Shown here: one piece after another, positions 8,068-15,762 of the stretch
Position numbering within the stretch: position 1 is the stretch's first letter
Layout: each line of letters starts with the position of its first letter
Assembly: GCA_002307245.1 (NCBI GenBank)
Contig: DBTW01000062.1
Span: forward strand, 1-33,122
Length of the DNA: 33,122 nt
Direction of reading: 5' to 3'
Source: Spirochaetaceae bacterium UBA1306
Lineage (GTDB): Bacteria; Spirochaetota; Spirochaetia; Treponematales; Rectinemataceae
Program-made: the position numbers and the translations under genes
Notes under the pieces: generated by a model
What the model saw: only the letters and a program-made list of their open reading frames with translations
Databases searched by the model: none
Told to the model about the DNA's origin: nothing

Positions 8068-9580
8068 TCTCGGGAACGATAAGCGTAGGAACGAACTTTT
8101 TCAAGACGGCGCGGAGCGTGCGGCGGTTCCGATAGTCCTTCTCGCGACCTCCGGTGAGGACGCAATAGGGCTCGAGGGCCGCCAGTGACTCCGCCAGGGC
8201 GGCCGCGAAGGCGGGGCTGCCGGATCGGGGCTCGGGGCCGCCGGAGCGCGCCTCGAGCTGATTGATGCGCGGATATTCCGTGGGCACGAGAACCTCGTCG
8301 GGGGAATAGAGCCTCTCCTCGACGCGCTCGCCCGGGCGGAGTCCGATGTAGTCGATCTTTATGTCCCTGCCGGGTTCGTAGCCGTAGAAGCGGATCATCT
8401 GCTCGGCGAGGTCCCTGATCCGCACCGGCTCGCCCATGTCGAGTAGATAGGTCCGGCCCGATCGGCCGACGCCGCCCGTCTTGAGGACGAGGGAGCATGC
8501 CTCGGGGATGGTCATGAAGTAGCGGCTGGCCTCGGGATGGGTCACGGTGACCGGGCCGCCCTTCTCGATCTGCCTTTGGAAGAGGGGGACTATGGAGCCG
8601 CGCGAGCCGAGGACGTTGCCGAAGCGGACGACCATGAACTCGCGCCCGGGGGCCGCGCGGGAGGCCGCGTCGACGACGATGCGCTCCGCGAAGAGCTTGG
8701 TCGCGCCGTAGGTCGAGACGGGGTCCACGGCCTTGTCGGTCGAGATGAGCACGAATCGCCTGACGCCGGCCGAGAGGGCCGCCTCGACGAGGTTCCTCGT
8801 GCCGAGGATGTTGTTGTGGACGGCTGCTACGGGGTTCTCCTCGGTCATGGGAACGTGCTTGTAGGCCGCCGCGTGGAATATCGCGTCGGCCTTGAGCCTA
8901 CCGAGGATGAAGCGCATATAATCGGCGTCCTTGAGGTCCCCGATGAGGGGAACGATCGAGGTCCTCTCGCCGACGCCCTCCTCTCGGAGCAGACGGAGCT
9001 CCCGGTCGATCTGGTAGATGGAATTCTCGCCGTGGCCGAAGAGGTAGAGCCGCGCGACGCCGGCAGAGAGGAGCTGACGGCCGAGCTCCGAGCCGATGGA
9101 GCCGCCGGCCCCAGTGATGAGGACTCGCTTGCCGCGGAGATAGGAGAGGCTCTCCTTGAGTCCGATAGCGACGGGGCTTCGTCCGAGAAGGTCTTGGCTC
9201 TCGATCTCGCGCGCCTGGATCAGGTGGGCGTCGCCCTCGACGATCTGCGCGATGCCGGGGACAATGCGTATGCGCACGAAGCCCGCGCGCTTGAGCATGA
9301 AGTAGAGCTCGCGGAGGAATTCCTTGCTGGCGCTCGGGATGGCGATGATGGCCTCGTCGGCCGGCGTGCGCCTGAGGAGGTTCACGACGTCGCGGATGGG
9401 GCCGAGTATCGGAATGCCCTCGATCTTGCCGCCTATCTTGGCCGCGTCGTCGTCCAGGAAGGCCACGACCGTGCCGAAGACCGACTTTTCGCGTATCTCC
9501 CGGGCTATCGCCCTGCCCGCGAAGCCGGCACCGATGATATAGATCCTGCCGCCGTCATGATCCGGGTTCCTCATGGACAT
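8051..9580 (-). CDS. Nucleotide-sugar 4,6-dehydratase/epimerase (CapD/PglF/WbpM family, no transmembrane domain)
   Basis: The protein has 509 residues in two Rossmann-like parts. Residues 12-130 form a CoA_binding_3-like domain (IYIIGAGFAG). Residues 150-430 are the SDR catalytic domain, with TGAGGSIGSE at 156-165, AAAYKHVP at 237-244, STDKA at 280-284 and YGATK at 291-295. The family removes water from a UDP-HexNAc to give a 4-keto-6-deoxy sugar. The four N-terminal membrane helices of long WbpM/PglF proteins are missing, so this form is soluble. GGAGG lies 5 nt before the ATG at 9580. It overlaps the NusG-paralogue gene by 26 nt and the aminotransferase gene by 17 nt. Confidence 0.92.
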   Translation of the reverse strand: MSMRNPDHDGGRIYIIGAGFAGRAIAREIREKSVFGTVVAFLDDDAAKIGGKIEGIPILGPIRDVVNLLRRTPADEAIIAIPSASKEFLRELYFMLKRAGFVRIRIVPGIAQIVEGDAHLIQAREIESQDLLGRSPVAIGLKESLSYLRGKRVLITGAGGSIGSELGRQLLSAGVARLYLFGHGENSIYQIDRELRLLREEGVGERTSIVPLIGDLKDADYMRFILGRLKADAIFHAAAYKHVPMTEENPVAAVHNNILGTRNLVEAALSAGVRRFVLISTDKAVDPVSTYGATKLFAERIVVDAASRAAPGREFMVVRFGNVLGSRGSIVPLFQRQIEKGGPVTVTHPEASRYFMTIPEACSLVLKTGGVGRSGRTYLLDMGEPVRIRDLAEQMIRFYGYEPGRDIKIDYIGLRPGERVEERLYSPDEVLVPTEYPRINQLEARSGGPEPRSGSPAFAAALAESLAALEPYCVLTGGREKDYRNRRTLRAVLKKFVPTLIVPENEPEF

Positions 9581-10103
9581 CGCCGCCTCCGCTCTTGACC
9601 CGCTCCACGACCTCGAAACCGAGGTCGATCGGGAATTGGGACTCGTACATGTCCAGGATGACGCGCGCCCTTCCCTTGCGGCGGTCCACCTTGGTTATAC
9701 GGCCTTCCAAGCCCTTGAGCGGCCCTTCGAGGACGACGATCCTGTCGTTCTCATCGAAGGTCACCTTCGATGTATCGGCGAATTCCCCGAGCGATATGAA
9801 GTGTCTTAGCAAGGCGAGGTCCCGATCGTTGAGCGGGGAGGGGCGGGCGCTCTCCCGGAGGTAGCGTATGAAGCCGGGCGTGCGGCGGATCGCCCAGAAG
9901 ACGTCGAGCTCGGAGAGCAGGTCTTCCGACTGCAAGAACACGTAGCCGCGGAAGACGGGGCTCAGCACTTTCTTGTTCACGCCCCTTTTGCGAATCGTCA
10001 GGAGCTTCTTCGGGACGATGATCCGGTCCCCGACGAGGGGGCGGAGGCGGCGGGAGAAATCGTCCTCCGAGTTGGTCAATACGTGCATTGCGTAGTACTG
10101 CAT
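9555..10103 (-). CDS. NusG paralogue (UpxY/LoaP/RfaH-like transcription antiterminator)
   Basis: The protein has 182 residues with an N-terminal NGN domain (about 1-100) that begins YYAMHVLTNSE and holds the signature LSPVFRGYVFLQ (48-59). A C-terminal KOW domain (about 119-160) includes EGPLKGLEGRI. Specialised NusG paralogues such as RfaH, UpxY and LoaP travel with RNA polymerase and prevent early termination in long polysaccharide operons. This one is the first gene of an eight-gene minus-strand operon whose next two genes are sugar-nucleotide enzymes, which fits that role. It is unlikely to be housekeeping NusG, which normally lies beside secE and rplK. No Shine-Dalgarno sequence is visible. 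A TAATAT at 10117-10122 (minus) suggests a very short leader. Confidence 0.9.
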   Translation of the reverse strand: MQYYAMHVLTNSEDDFSRRLRPLVGDRIIVPKKLLTIRKRGVNKKVLSPVFRGYVFLQSEDLLSELDVFWAIRRTPGFIRYLRESARPSPLNDRDLALLRHFISLGEFADTSKVTFDENDRIVVLEGPLKGLEGRITKVDRRKGRARVILDMYESQFPIDLGFEVVERVKSGGGDVHEEPGS

Positions 10104-10205
10104 GGCGGGACGAGGGATATTAGCACGGTGGGGAGCCTAATGGAAGGAGCTAAGGTAGGCGCCGGGAATTACCGATAGACAAGAGGTGAAAGAAGGCAGG
10201 TCCAG

Positions 10206-10745
10206 ATGGTAAAGCTCTCCTGGCTCGGCAAGGCCGGATTGGTCATCGTCCTCTCGCTCGCCGCGGCGAGCGCGGGAGCCCTCACGATCGGCGTCGCGCC
10301 GGCCGAGGACTCAGCCTATGGCCCGCCCCCGGAGGGCCCCGGCTCCCCCGTCGGCTACCTGGTGAGCGGCTGCATGAACGCCGTTTTCGACGCCGGCCAT
10401 ATAGCTACGGACTCGCCCGTGGTCCTCGTCCCGATCGAGGCCTGGGGCAAGGGCGATTACGGGCTCGTCACGGCGAAGGAGGGCCTCGTGGATTGCGTCA
10501 TAGCCCTCTACGCCTCTTGGACGCCATCGTCACTGCATAAGGACGCCCTCCTCCTGGAGTCGGTCGCCTATCGCCTCGTGCGAGTGCAGGACGGGGAGCT
10601 CCTGGCCGAGGGCCGTGTGGATGGAACGCCCGACTCTGAGGACGCCTCTACCCATCCCCAGAGGAGCGCCTCGCGGGCGGGGGGCGAAATCGGCCAGCGC
10701 TGCCTCGAGAAGATCAAGGCGATTTATATGGGAGGGAAACGATGA
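10206..10745 (+). CDS. Exported protein of unknown function (179 aa)
   Basis: I do not recognise the family. There is a clear signal peptide: MVKLSWLGK, a hydrophobic core at about residues 9-22, and a likely cleavage site after AGA near residue 25. The mature part has two cysteines (in SGCMN and VDCVI) that could form a disulphide in the periplasm, and a Ser/Asp-rich stretch near residues 140-160. A purine-rich AAGGCAGG precedes the ATG. The stop overlaps the start of the next gene in an ATGA, so it is coupled to the RlpA/SPOR-like envelope protein and probably works with it in the periplasm or cell wall. The latter is inference. Confidence 0.8.
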   Translation: MVKLSWLGKAGLVIVLSLAAASAGALTIGVAPAEDSAYGPPPEGPGSPVGYLVSGCMNAVFDAGHIATDSPVVLVPIEAWGKGDYGLVTAKEGLVDCVIALYASWTPSSLHKDALLLESVAYRLVRVQDGELLAEGRVDGTPDSEDASTHPQRSASRAGGEIGQRCLEKIKAIYMGGKR

Positions 10746-13171
10746 AGAAAGCCATTACCCTCGCAGGCTTGCTGTTCCTCGCCTCGATCGGCGTCGGGGC
10801 GGCCGTTTGGGACGGCAGCGCAGTGGCCGGCGGCTCGGGGGACTTCCCCGGGGAAGGCCTGTACGGCGCCTGCAATTCTTTCCCGCGCGACACCTCCGTG
10901 ACGATCACCAACCTCGAGAACGGCAAGACCGTAACCGTGACCATAACGCAGAACGTGGATAACCCGGGCGTTTTTATCGCTCTCTCGCCCAAGGCCGCGG
11001 TCGAGCTCGGGATGCGCGCGGGAGCTTCGGCCAGGATCCGCGCCGTCGCCCTGATCGCCTCCCAGGCCGAGACGAGCTTGCCTCCAGCCCGCGCCGGGGA
11101 GACCGCCGATCCAGATTTTAATCCCAAGGTCTACGTCGATCGCGAGAAGGCGGCCGTGGCGGCTGCTGCGGCGGCCGCACCCGTAATCGTAAACGTACCC
11201 GCAGCCCAGGAAGTCGCTGCACCTGCCCTCGCCGCCACGAGTCCTGAGATTCTTCCTACGGCCAAGCCCAGCGCCGTAAAATCGGAGGCCAAGCCCGAGA
11301 CCGCGGAGATCATCGCGAAGACGAGCGAGCCCAAGAAGAGTCCTTCGAGCTCCCTTCCTACACTGAGCGAACCCAAGGCAGCGGTGCCGGCAAAGGTCGC
11401 GGAGCCGGCCAAAGTCGCGGAGACGGCCAAGCCCATAGCCCCGGCGGTGCTAGCGCAAGCTCTTCCCGTCGCCAAGACTCTCTCCAAGCCGACGGCCGAC
11501 GCGCTTCCTTTGCCCGAGGCCACGCCGACCTTTCCCGGATCGCCCCGCCCCTCGCCGCAATCGGTAAAGCTTCCAACTCCTGATTTACCGCTCATCCCCT
11601 CCAGCCCCGTCCCCACCGCTCGGGGCGGTTACCTGACGCAGGCGCCTGAGATCATCGGCGGAACCAGCGTCCGGCCCCGCAAGGCGCAGCCCCAGAAACT
11701 GTCGATGCTCGAGCCGGGATTTCCGCAGGCGAAGGCCGCATCTCAGCCGAAGGCTCCCGATAAGGCCAGCGTCAGCGCCCTCGCTCGCCCGGGTAGGACT
11801 TCGTCAGTCCCGGCCATTTCTCTCGCCGAGCCCAAGCTGGAATTCGCGCCCGAAGGACTTCCCGAAGCCTTGCTCTCGCGCATAACTTCCCCCAAGGCCA
11901 TAGCATTCGAGCCCAAGCTGGCCGAGGCTAAGGCGCCCGAAATCGCTAAGAAGCCTGGCATTGAGGCGATAGCCTTAGAGAAACCGAGCTATGCCGAGGC
12001 AGTAAAGGCCGCGTCCCTGGCCGAAGCCTCCCCGATCCAGCCCTCGGATGCCTACTCCGGCATGAAGCCCGACAGGGCAAATGGCGAAAGCTCTGTGGCG
12101 GACTTGGCCGAGGCGGAGCTTCCCGGCTCGCCCGAAGCGCTTGCCGCCGCCAAGCCCGACAGGACCGCGTCCGGTGACAGCGCCATGGCGCTTGACGAAG
12201 CCGGATTGCCGGGTTCCCCCGATGCCTTGGCCGGCAGGATAAAAGCTTCTGGCGGCGATGAGCTCGCCGAGCTGCAAGTCCCCGATGTCGTCAATCCCAG
12301 CGAAAGCATCGTCGCCGGAAATCCTGCCAAGGCCGGATCGGAACTAGCCATGGGTTCCATGGACGAGCCCACGGCCGTATCTCCCGCTGCCACGGGCTCA
12401 GGCCCCCTGGCCTTTGCAGACTCGAGGAAGGGGCCCGCTGCATCCTCCTTGGGCGCCCTCGAGGATCCGAGCGTCCCTTCCCCGACCGAGAGCCTCGGCA
12501 CGGATAAGCCTTACACAGTCGAGCCTGGCCAAGCCCTAGCCGAGTTGGCTGAGCCAGAAACCGGAAAAAGGAATACTGGGTTAGCGGAGAACGAGGGAAG
12601 CGCCTCAGCGCTGAGTTCCGAGAAGCCTGCGAAGGCGACCTACGGAAGCTCTCCCGACCTGGTCTCGCCCGATATACCGAATCCGTCCGAGAGCATAGCC
12701 GCCGAGAAGCCGCTTCTAGCCGGCCCCGGCGATATGACTGTAGCTCTGGAACCGGCCGAGCCCCGTCCGCCACTCGCCGAAACGGCGAAGACTGCGACGC
12801 CTACTGCGGCGCCGGCCTTAGTGCCAGCCGAGATGAAGAAGCCTGAAGCTCCCGCCGTCGTCGCGACCATTCAGGGCCCGAGCCCTTCGGGCGCTGCCCA
12901 GGCTCCTGCCTCGATCCCGATGCTAAAGGGACTAAGCAAGGGGTCCTTCTACGTCCAAATAGGCGTGTACGGTACGAACGAGGCTCTGAAAGCAGCCGTG
13001 GCCGGCTTCGCCTCGACCTATCCCCTGGCCATCGAGAGCATGACCGCAAAGAAGGGCGGCACGGCCTATAGACTCTTCGTCGGTCCCTTAAGCCGCGACG
13101 AGAGCGGGGTTGTCCTGATGCGGATGAGGGCTCTCGGGTTCAAGGACGCTTACGTTCGCCAAGGAACTTGA
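10742..13171 (+). CDS. RlpA-like double-psi beta-barrel protein with long low-complexity linker and C-terminal SPOR domain
   Basis: The protein has 809 residues. A signal peptide covers about 1-21. Residues 35-105 match the RlpA DPBB fold (TSVTITNLENGKTV, then PGVFIALSPKAAVELGM). Residues 115-730 are rich in Ala, Pro, Glu, Ser and Lys, with degenerate internal repeats. The last ~75 residues form a SPOR domain (GSFYVQIGVYG...YRLFVGP), which in other bacteria binds denuded septal peptidoglycan. RlpA lytic transglycosylases have a conserved ND-RGPF segment here; this protein reads TQNVDNPGVF, so catalytic activity is doubtful. The domain order matches RlpA but the linker is several times longer than usual. 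It could span the periplasm or bind peptidoglycan structurally. Confidence 0.85.
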   Translation: MKKAITLAGLLFLASIGVGAAVWDGSAVAGGSGDFPGEGLYGACNSFPRDTSVTITNLENGKTVTVTITQNVDNPGVFIALSPKAAVELGMRAGASARIRAVALIASQAETSLPPARAGETADPDFNPKVYVDREKAAVAAAAAAAPVIVNVPAAQEVAAPALAATSPEILPTAKPSAVKSEAKPETAEIIAKTSEPKKSPSSSLPTLSEPKAAVPAKVAEPAKVAETAKPIAPAVLAQALPVAKTLSKPTADALPLPEATPTFPGSPRPSPQSVKLPTPDLPLIPSSPVPTARGGYLTQAPEIIGGTSVRPRKAQPQKLSMLEPGFPQAKAASQPKAPDKASVSALARPGRTSSVPAISLAEPKLEFAPEGLPEALLSRITSPKAIAFEPKLAEAKAPEIAKKPGIEAIALEKPSYAEAVKAASLAEASPIQPSDAYSGMKPDRANGESSVADLAEAELPGSPEALAAAKPDRTASGDSAMALDEAGLPGSPDALAGRIKASGGDELAELQVPDVVNPSESIVAGNPAKAGSELAMGSMDEPTAVSPAATGSGPLAFADSRKGPAASSLGALEDPSVPSPTESLGTDKPYTVEPGQALAELAEPETGKRNTGLAENEGSASALSSEKPAKATYGSSPDLVSPDIPNPSESIAAEKPLLAGPGDMTVALEPAEPRPPLAETAKTATPTAAPALVPAEMKKPEAPAVVATIQGPSPSGAAQAPASIPMLKGLSKGSFYVQIGVYGTNEALKAAVAGFASTYPLAIESMTAKKGGTAYRLFVGPLSRDESGVVLMRMRALGFKDAYVRQGT

Positions 13172-13193
13172 AGCTCGGCCCATACAGGGGTAC

Positions 13194-14159
13194 TCAAGTC
13201 AGGAGTTCGTTATAAGGCTCCGGCCATCTGGGCCTCGAGGCGAGCGAGATCATTTCTCCGGAGACGGAGCGGAATGAGAGACCGGAACAATGGAGGGCCT
13301 GATTCGGCAATACGAGCCGCTTCAGGTCCTCTTTCGTCGTTCGTCCCGCGATGAATCGGAGGAAGATGCCTTCATCAACGCCATAGAGCTTGTCGCCCAT
13401 GATGGGGAAGCCCAGCGCGAGGAGGCTAGCTCGAAGTTGATGGGTCCTGCCCGTCTTCGGATGGCAGCGTACGAGGCTCACTGGGCCAAGTTCGAAGTCC
13501 GCGCATGCCAGCAGTTCGAAGGAAGAGCTGCATCGTTCCGGCTTCGGTTCGTCGATCAGCTCCTGCGCCTTGATGAATCGCCTCTTCTTGCGCACTGCGC
13601 TCTCGGTATCATTGACCAGGAAGCCTTCGGCCTCGACGCCCGCGGGAAAGCGCCCCTGTGTCATGGCGAGGTAGCTCTTGACGATCGATCCCGAAGCCAT
13701 GGCGGCGTGGGCGACGCAGGCGGCCTTGGCGCTTTTGGCCAGGAGAACGAGACCGCTGGTCTCTCGATCGAGCCGCGTAATGATCCTAAGATCGCTTGAG
13801 CCCTTCGAGAGCAGGCGCAGAAGCGTATGCTCGAAATACCTGCCTCCCGGATGGCAGGGGAGGTTGCCGCTCTTTTCCGCGACCAGGAAATCCTCGTCCT
13901 CCCAGACCGGATCGACCCGAGAGTCCACGGGCGGTTCCTCGAGGGGGGGAGGCGCGAAGGCGACAAGCTCCCCTTCGCGGAGCACGCGATCGGCGCCTTC
14001 GGTTCGACCCTGGACCTCGACGCGGCCCTCGTCGATCATCCTACGCCATTCCTCGAGACTCAAGTACGTGAAGCGCGCCGAGATCCAGTCGAGGAGCCTC
14101 GAGCCCTCGTCGATCCCGGCGGCAATTGTGAAGGGCTTCCTCTGCATGCGCTTGGTCAT
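13194..14159 (-). CDS. RluA-family pseudouridine synthase
   Basis: The protein has 321 residues. An N-terminal S4 RNA-binding domain (SRLLDWISARF...EGRVEVQGR) is followed by the catalytic domain with RLDRETSGLVLLAK, whose Asp is the nucleophile, and the C-terminal HPKTGRTHQLR and GDKLYG motifs. It isomerises uridine in rRNA or tRNA; the exact site cannot be told. I prefer the ATG at 14159 or the second ATG at 14147, because residues upstream in the longer open frame only shadow the divergent radical SAM gene. That gene starts 15 bp away on the other strand. The 3' end faces the SPOR gene across 22 bp. Confidence 0.92.
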   Translation of the reverse strand: MTKRMQRKPFTIAAGIDEGSRLLDWISARFTYLSLEEWRRMIDEGRVEVQGRTEGADRVLREGELVAFAPPPLEEPPVDSRVDPVWEDEDFLVAEKSGNLPCHPGGRYFEHTLLRLLSKGSSDLRIITRLDRETSGLVLLAKSAKAACVAHAAMASGSIVKSYLAMTQGRFPAGVEAEGFLVNDTESAVRKKRRFIKAQELIDEPKPERCSSSFELLACADFELGPVSLVRCHPKTGRTHQLRASLLALGFPIMGDKLYGVDEGIFLRFIAGRTTKEDLKRLVLPNQALHCSGLSFRSVSGEMISLASRPRWPEPYNELLT

Positions 14160-14174
14160 AGTAGTATAGGGACC

Positions 14175-15722
14175 ATGCTCCTGATCTACCCCCCGGTCGC
14201 GCGAAGCGTCGAGGCGCCCCTCGGCATCGCTCGGATAGCTTCGTTTCTCCGAGGCGCAGGACGGAAAGTCGAATGTCTGGACCTCTGCGCCGAGGGAATG
14301 GCTTACTTGCTCGAAATGCAACTGAAGGCCGATAAGGACGACACCTGGACAAGGGGAGCCCTCGCGAGGCGCGAGCGATCCATAGCCGCCTTGCGCGATC
14401 CTTCGTGCTATTCCAATCCTTCCCGCTACACAAGGGCCGTAGGCGATTTGGGACGGGCCCTCAAGGTCGCCTCGAAGGCCGCGGGCGCGGAGGTTTCGCT
14501 GACGGACTATAGGGATTCCGAGCGCTCGCCCCTTCGCAAGGCGGACTTACAGGCTTCGGCGCGCGACTTCGAGTCGAATGTCTTCTTCCCGTTATTCGAA
14601 GGCCGACTCTTTCCATTGGCCGAGGCGGAGGCCGCGTCGGCGTCGGATAGGTGGATCGGCGTCTCGATATGTTATTTGAGCCAGGCCCTATGCGCCTTTG
14701 CGCTTATCGGCTACCTAAGATCGAGCTTCCCCGGTATCCGCATCGCGATAGGTGGCGGACTCGTGAGCTCTTGGGTGTCTACCGGTGTCGTGGACGCTCG
14801 CGAGGATTTCAACGGCCTCGTCGACGCGGTGCTCGCGGGTCCCGGCGAGGAGGCGTTCGGGGCCCTCCTCGGAATCGACGGGGGCTCGCGCGCCTTCGGC
14901 CTTGATCTCGGAGACTTCGACGAAAAGCTCTATTTGTCTCCTCTCAGGATCGTCCCCTACAACTTCTCCTTCGGATGCCCCTGGAAGCGCTGTCGCTTCT
15001 GCCCGGAGCGCGCCGAGGACATGCCCTATCGGGGCGTCCCCGCGAGGATGGCGACGCTCGAGCTCCAAAGGCTCGTCCGCGAATACTCCCCCGGCTTGCT
15101 CCACTTCTCCGACAGCGAAGTCTCGCCCCTCTACTTGCGCGAGCTGGCGACGAATACCCCCGGCGCCCCATGGTACGGTTTCGCGCGTTTCTCTCGCGCC
15201 CTATTGGACCCTTCCTTCTGCGAAGCCTTGTCGGCTTCGGGCTGCGTCATGCTCCAGCTCGGTCTCGAGTCGGCCGACCAGAAAGTCCTCGACGCTATGG
15301 GCAAGGGGACGAGGGTGGAGGAGATTTCGGCCATCCTGGGCAACCTTAAGGCGGCCTCGATAGGCTGCTATGTCTATGTCCTTTTCGGCACGCCTTCGGA
15401 AGATCGTGTCGCCGCCTTGCGTACGAGGGATTTCCTCTCCGAGCGGTCCGACGAGATCGATTTCCTCAATGTCGCGCTATTCAACCTGCCGGCCGCCAGC
15501 GAAGAAGCCGCGGGGCTCGAGACCTTTTCGTTTTACGAGGGAGAGCTTTCGCTGTACCGCGATTTCCGCCATCCGAAAGCTTGGGATAGGAAAGCCCTTC
15601 GGGCCTTCATCAAGGATGAACTGGAAGGCGATCCGGCGATCCGCTCAATAATCGCGAGGACGCCCAGAGTCTTCAGCTCCAGCCACGCCCCCTTCCTGCT
15701 TGATTTGCGGCTCTTTCCTTGA
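14175..15722 (+). CDS. B12-binding-type radical SAM protein of unknown substrate
   Basis: The protein has 515 residues. The N-terminus (LLIYPPVARSVEAPLGIARIASFLR) matches the Rossmann-like start of B12-binding radical SAM enzymes. Around residue 265 the cluster motif is CPWKRCRFC, that is C-x4-C-x2-C, a spacing seen in this subgroup (CYWxxCxFC). Later segments fit a TIM-barrel core: LLHFSDSEVSP, LQLGLESADQKVLDAMGKG and YVYVLFGTPSE. The DxHxxG cobalamin motif is not evident, so cobalamin use is uncertain. The start at ATG 14175 was chosen by homology; the longer open frame shadows the pseudouridine synthase gene. No clear Shine-Dalgarno precedes it. The substrate is unknown. Confidence 0.85.
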   Translation: MLLIYPPVARSVEAPLGIARIASFLRGAGRKVECLDLCAEGMAYLLEMQLKADKDDTWTRGALARRERSIAALRDPSCYSNPSRYTRAVGDLGRALKVASKAAGAEVSLTDYRDSERSPLRKADLQASARDFESNVFFPLFEGRLFPLAEAEAASASDRWIGVSICYLSQALCAFALIGYLRSSFPGIRIAIGGGLVSSWVSTGVVDAREDFNGLVDAVLAGPGEEAFGALLGIDGGSRAFGLDLGDFDEKLYLSPLRIVPYNFSFGCPWKRCRFCPERAEDMPYRGVPARMATLELQRLVREYSPGLLHFSDSEVSPLYLRELATNTPGAPWYGFARFSRALLDPSFCEALSASGCVMLQLGLESADQKVLDAMGKGTRVEEISAILGNLKAASIGCYVYVLFGTPSEDRVAALRTRDFLSERSDEIDFLNVALFNLPAASEEAAGLETFSFYEGELSLYRDFRHPKAWDRKALRAFIKDELEGDPAIRSIIARTPRVFSSSHAPFLLDLRLFP

Positions 15723-15746
15723 CAGTCCCCCGCGCTCGCCTAGACT
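15719..15746 (+). promoter_or_regulatory. Sigma-70-type promoter for the alcohol dehydrogenase-histidine kinase pair
   Basis: A perfect TTGACA (15719-15724) and TAGACT (15741-15746) are separated by 16 bp. The -35 element overlaps the stop codon of the radical SAM gene. Predicted initiation near 15753 leaves a leader of about 10 nt containing a GGGGGAG Shine-Dalgarno. The dehydrogenase and kinase can thus be transcribed apart from the radical SAM gene. Confidence 0.55.
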
Positions 15747-15762
15747 TGACGCTGGGGGAGAA

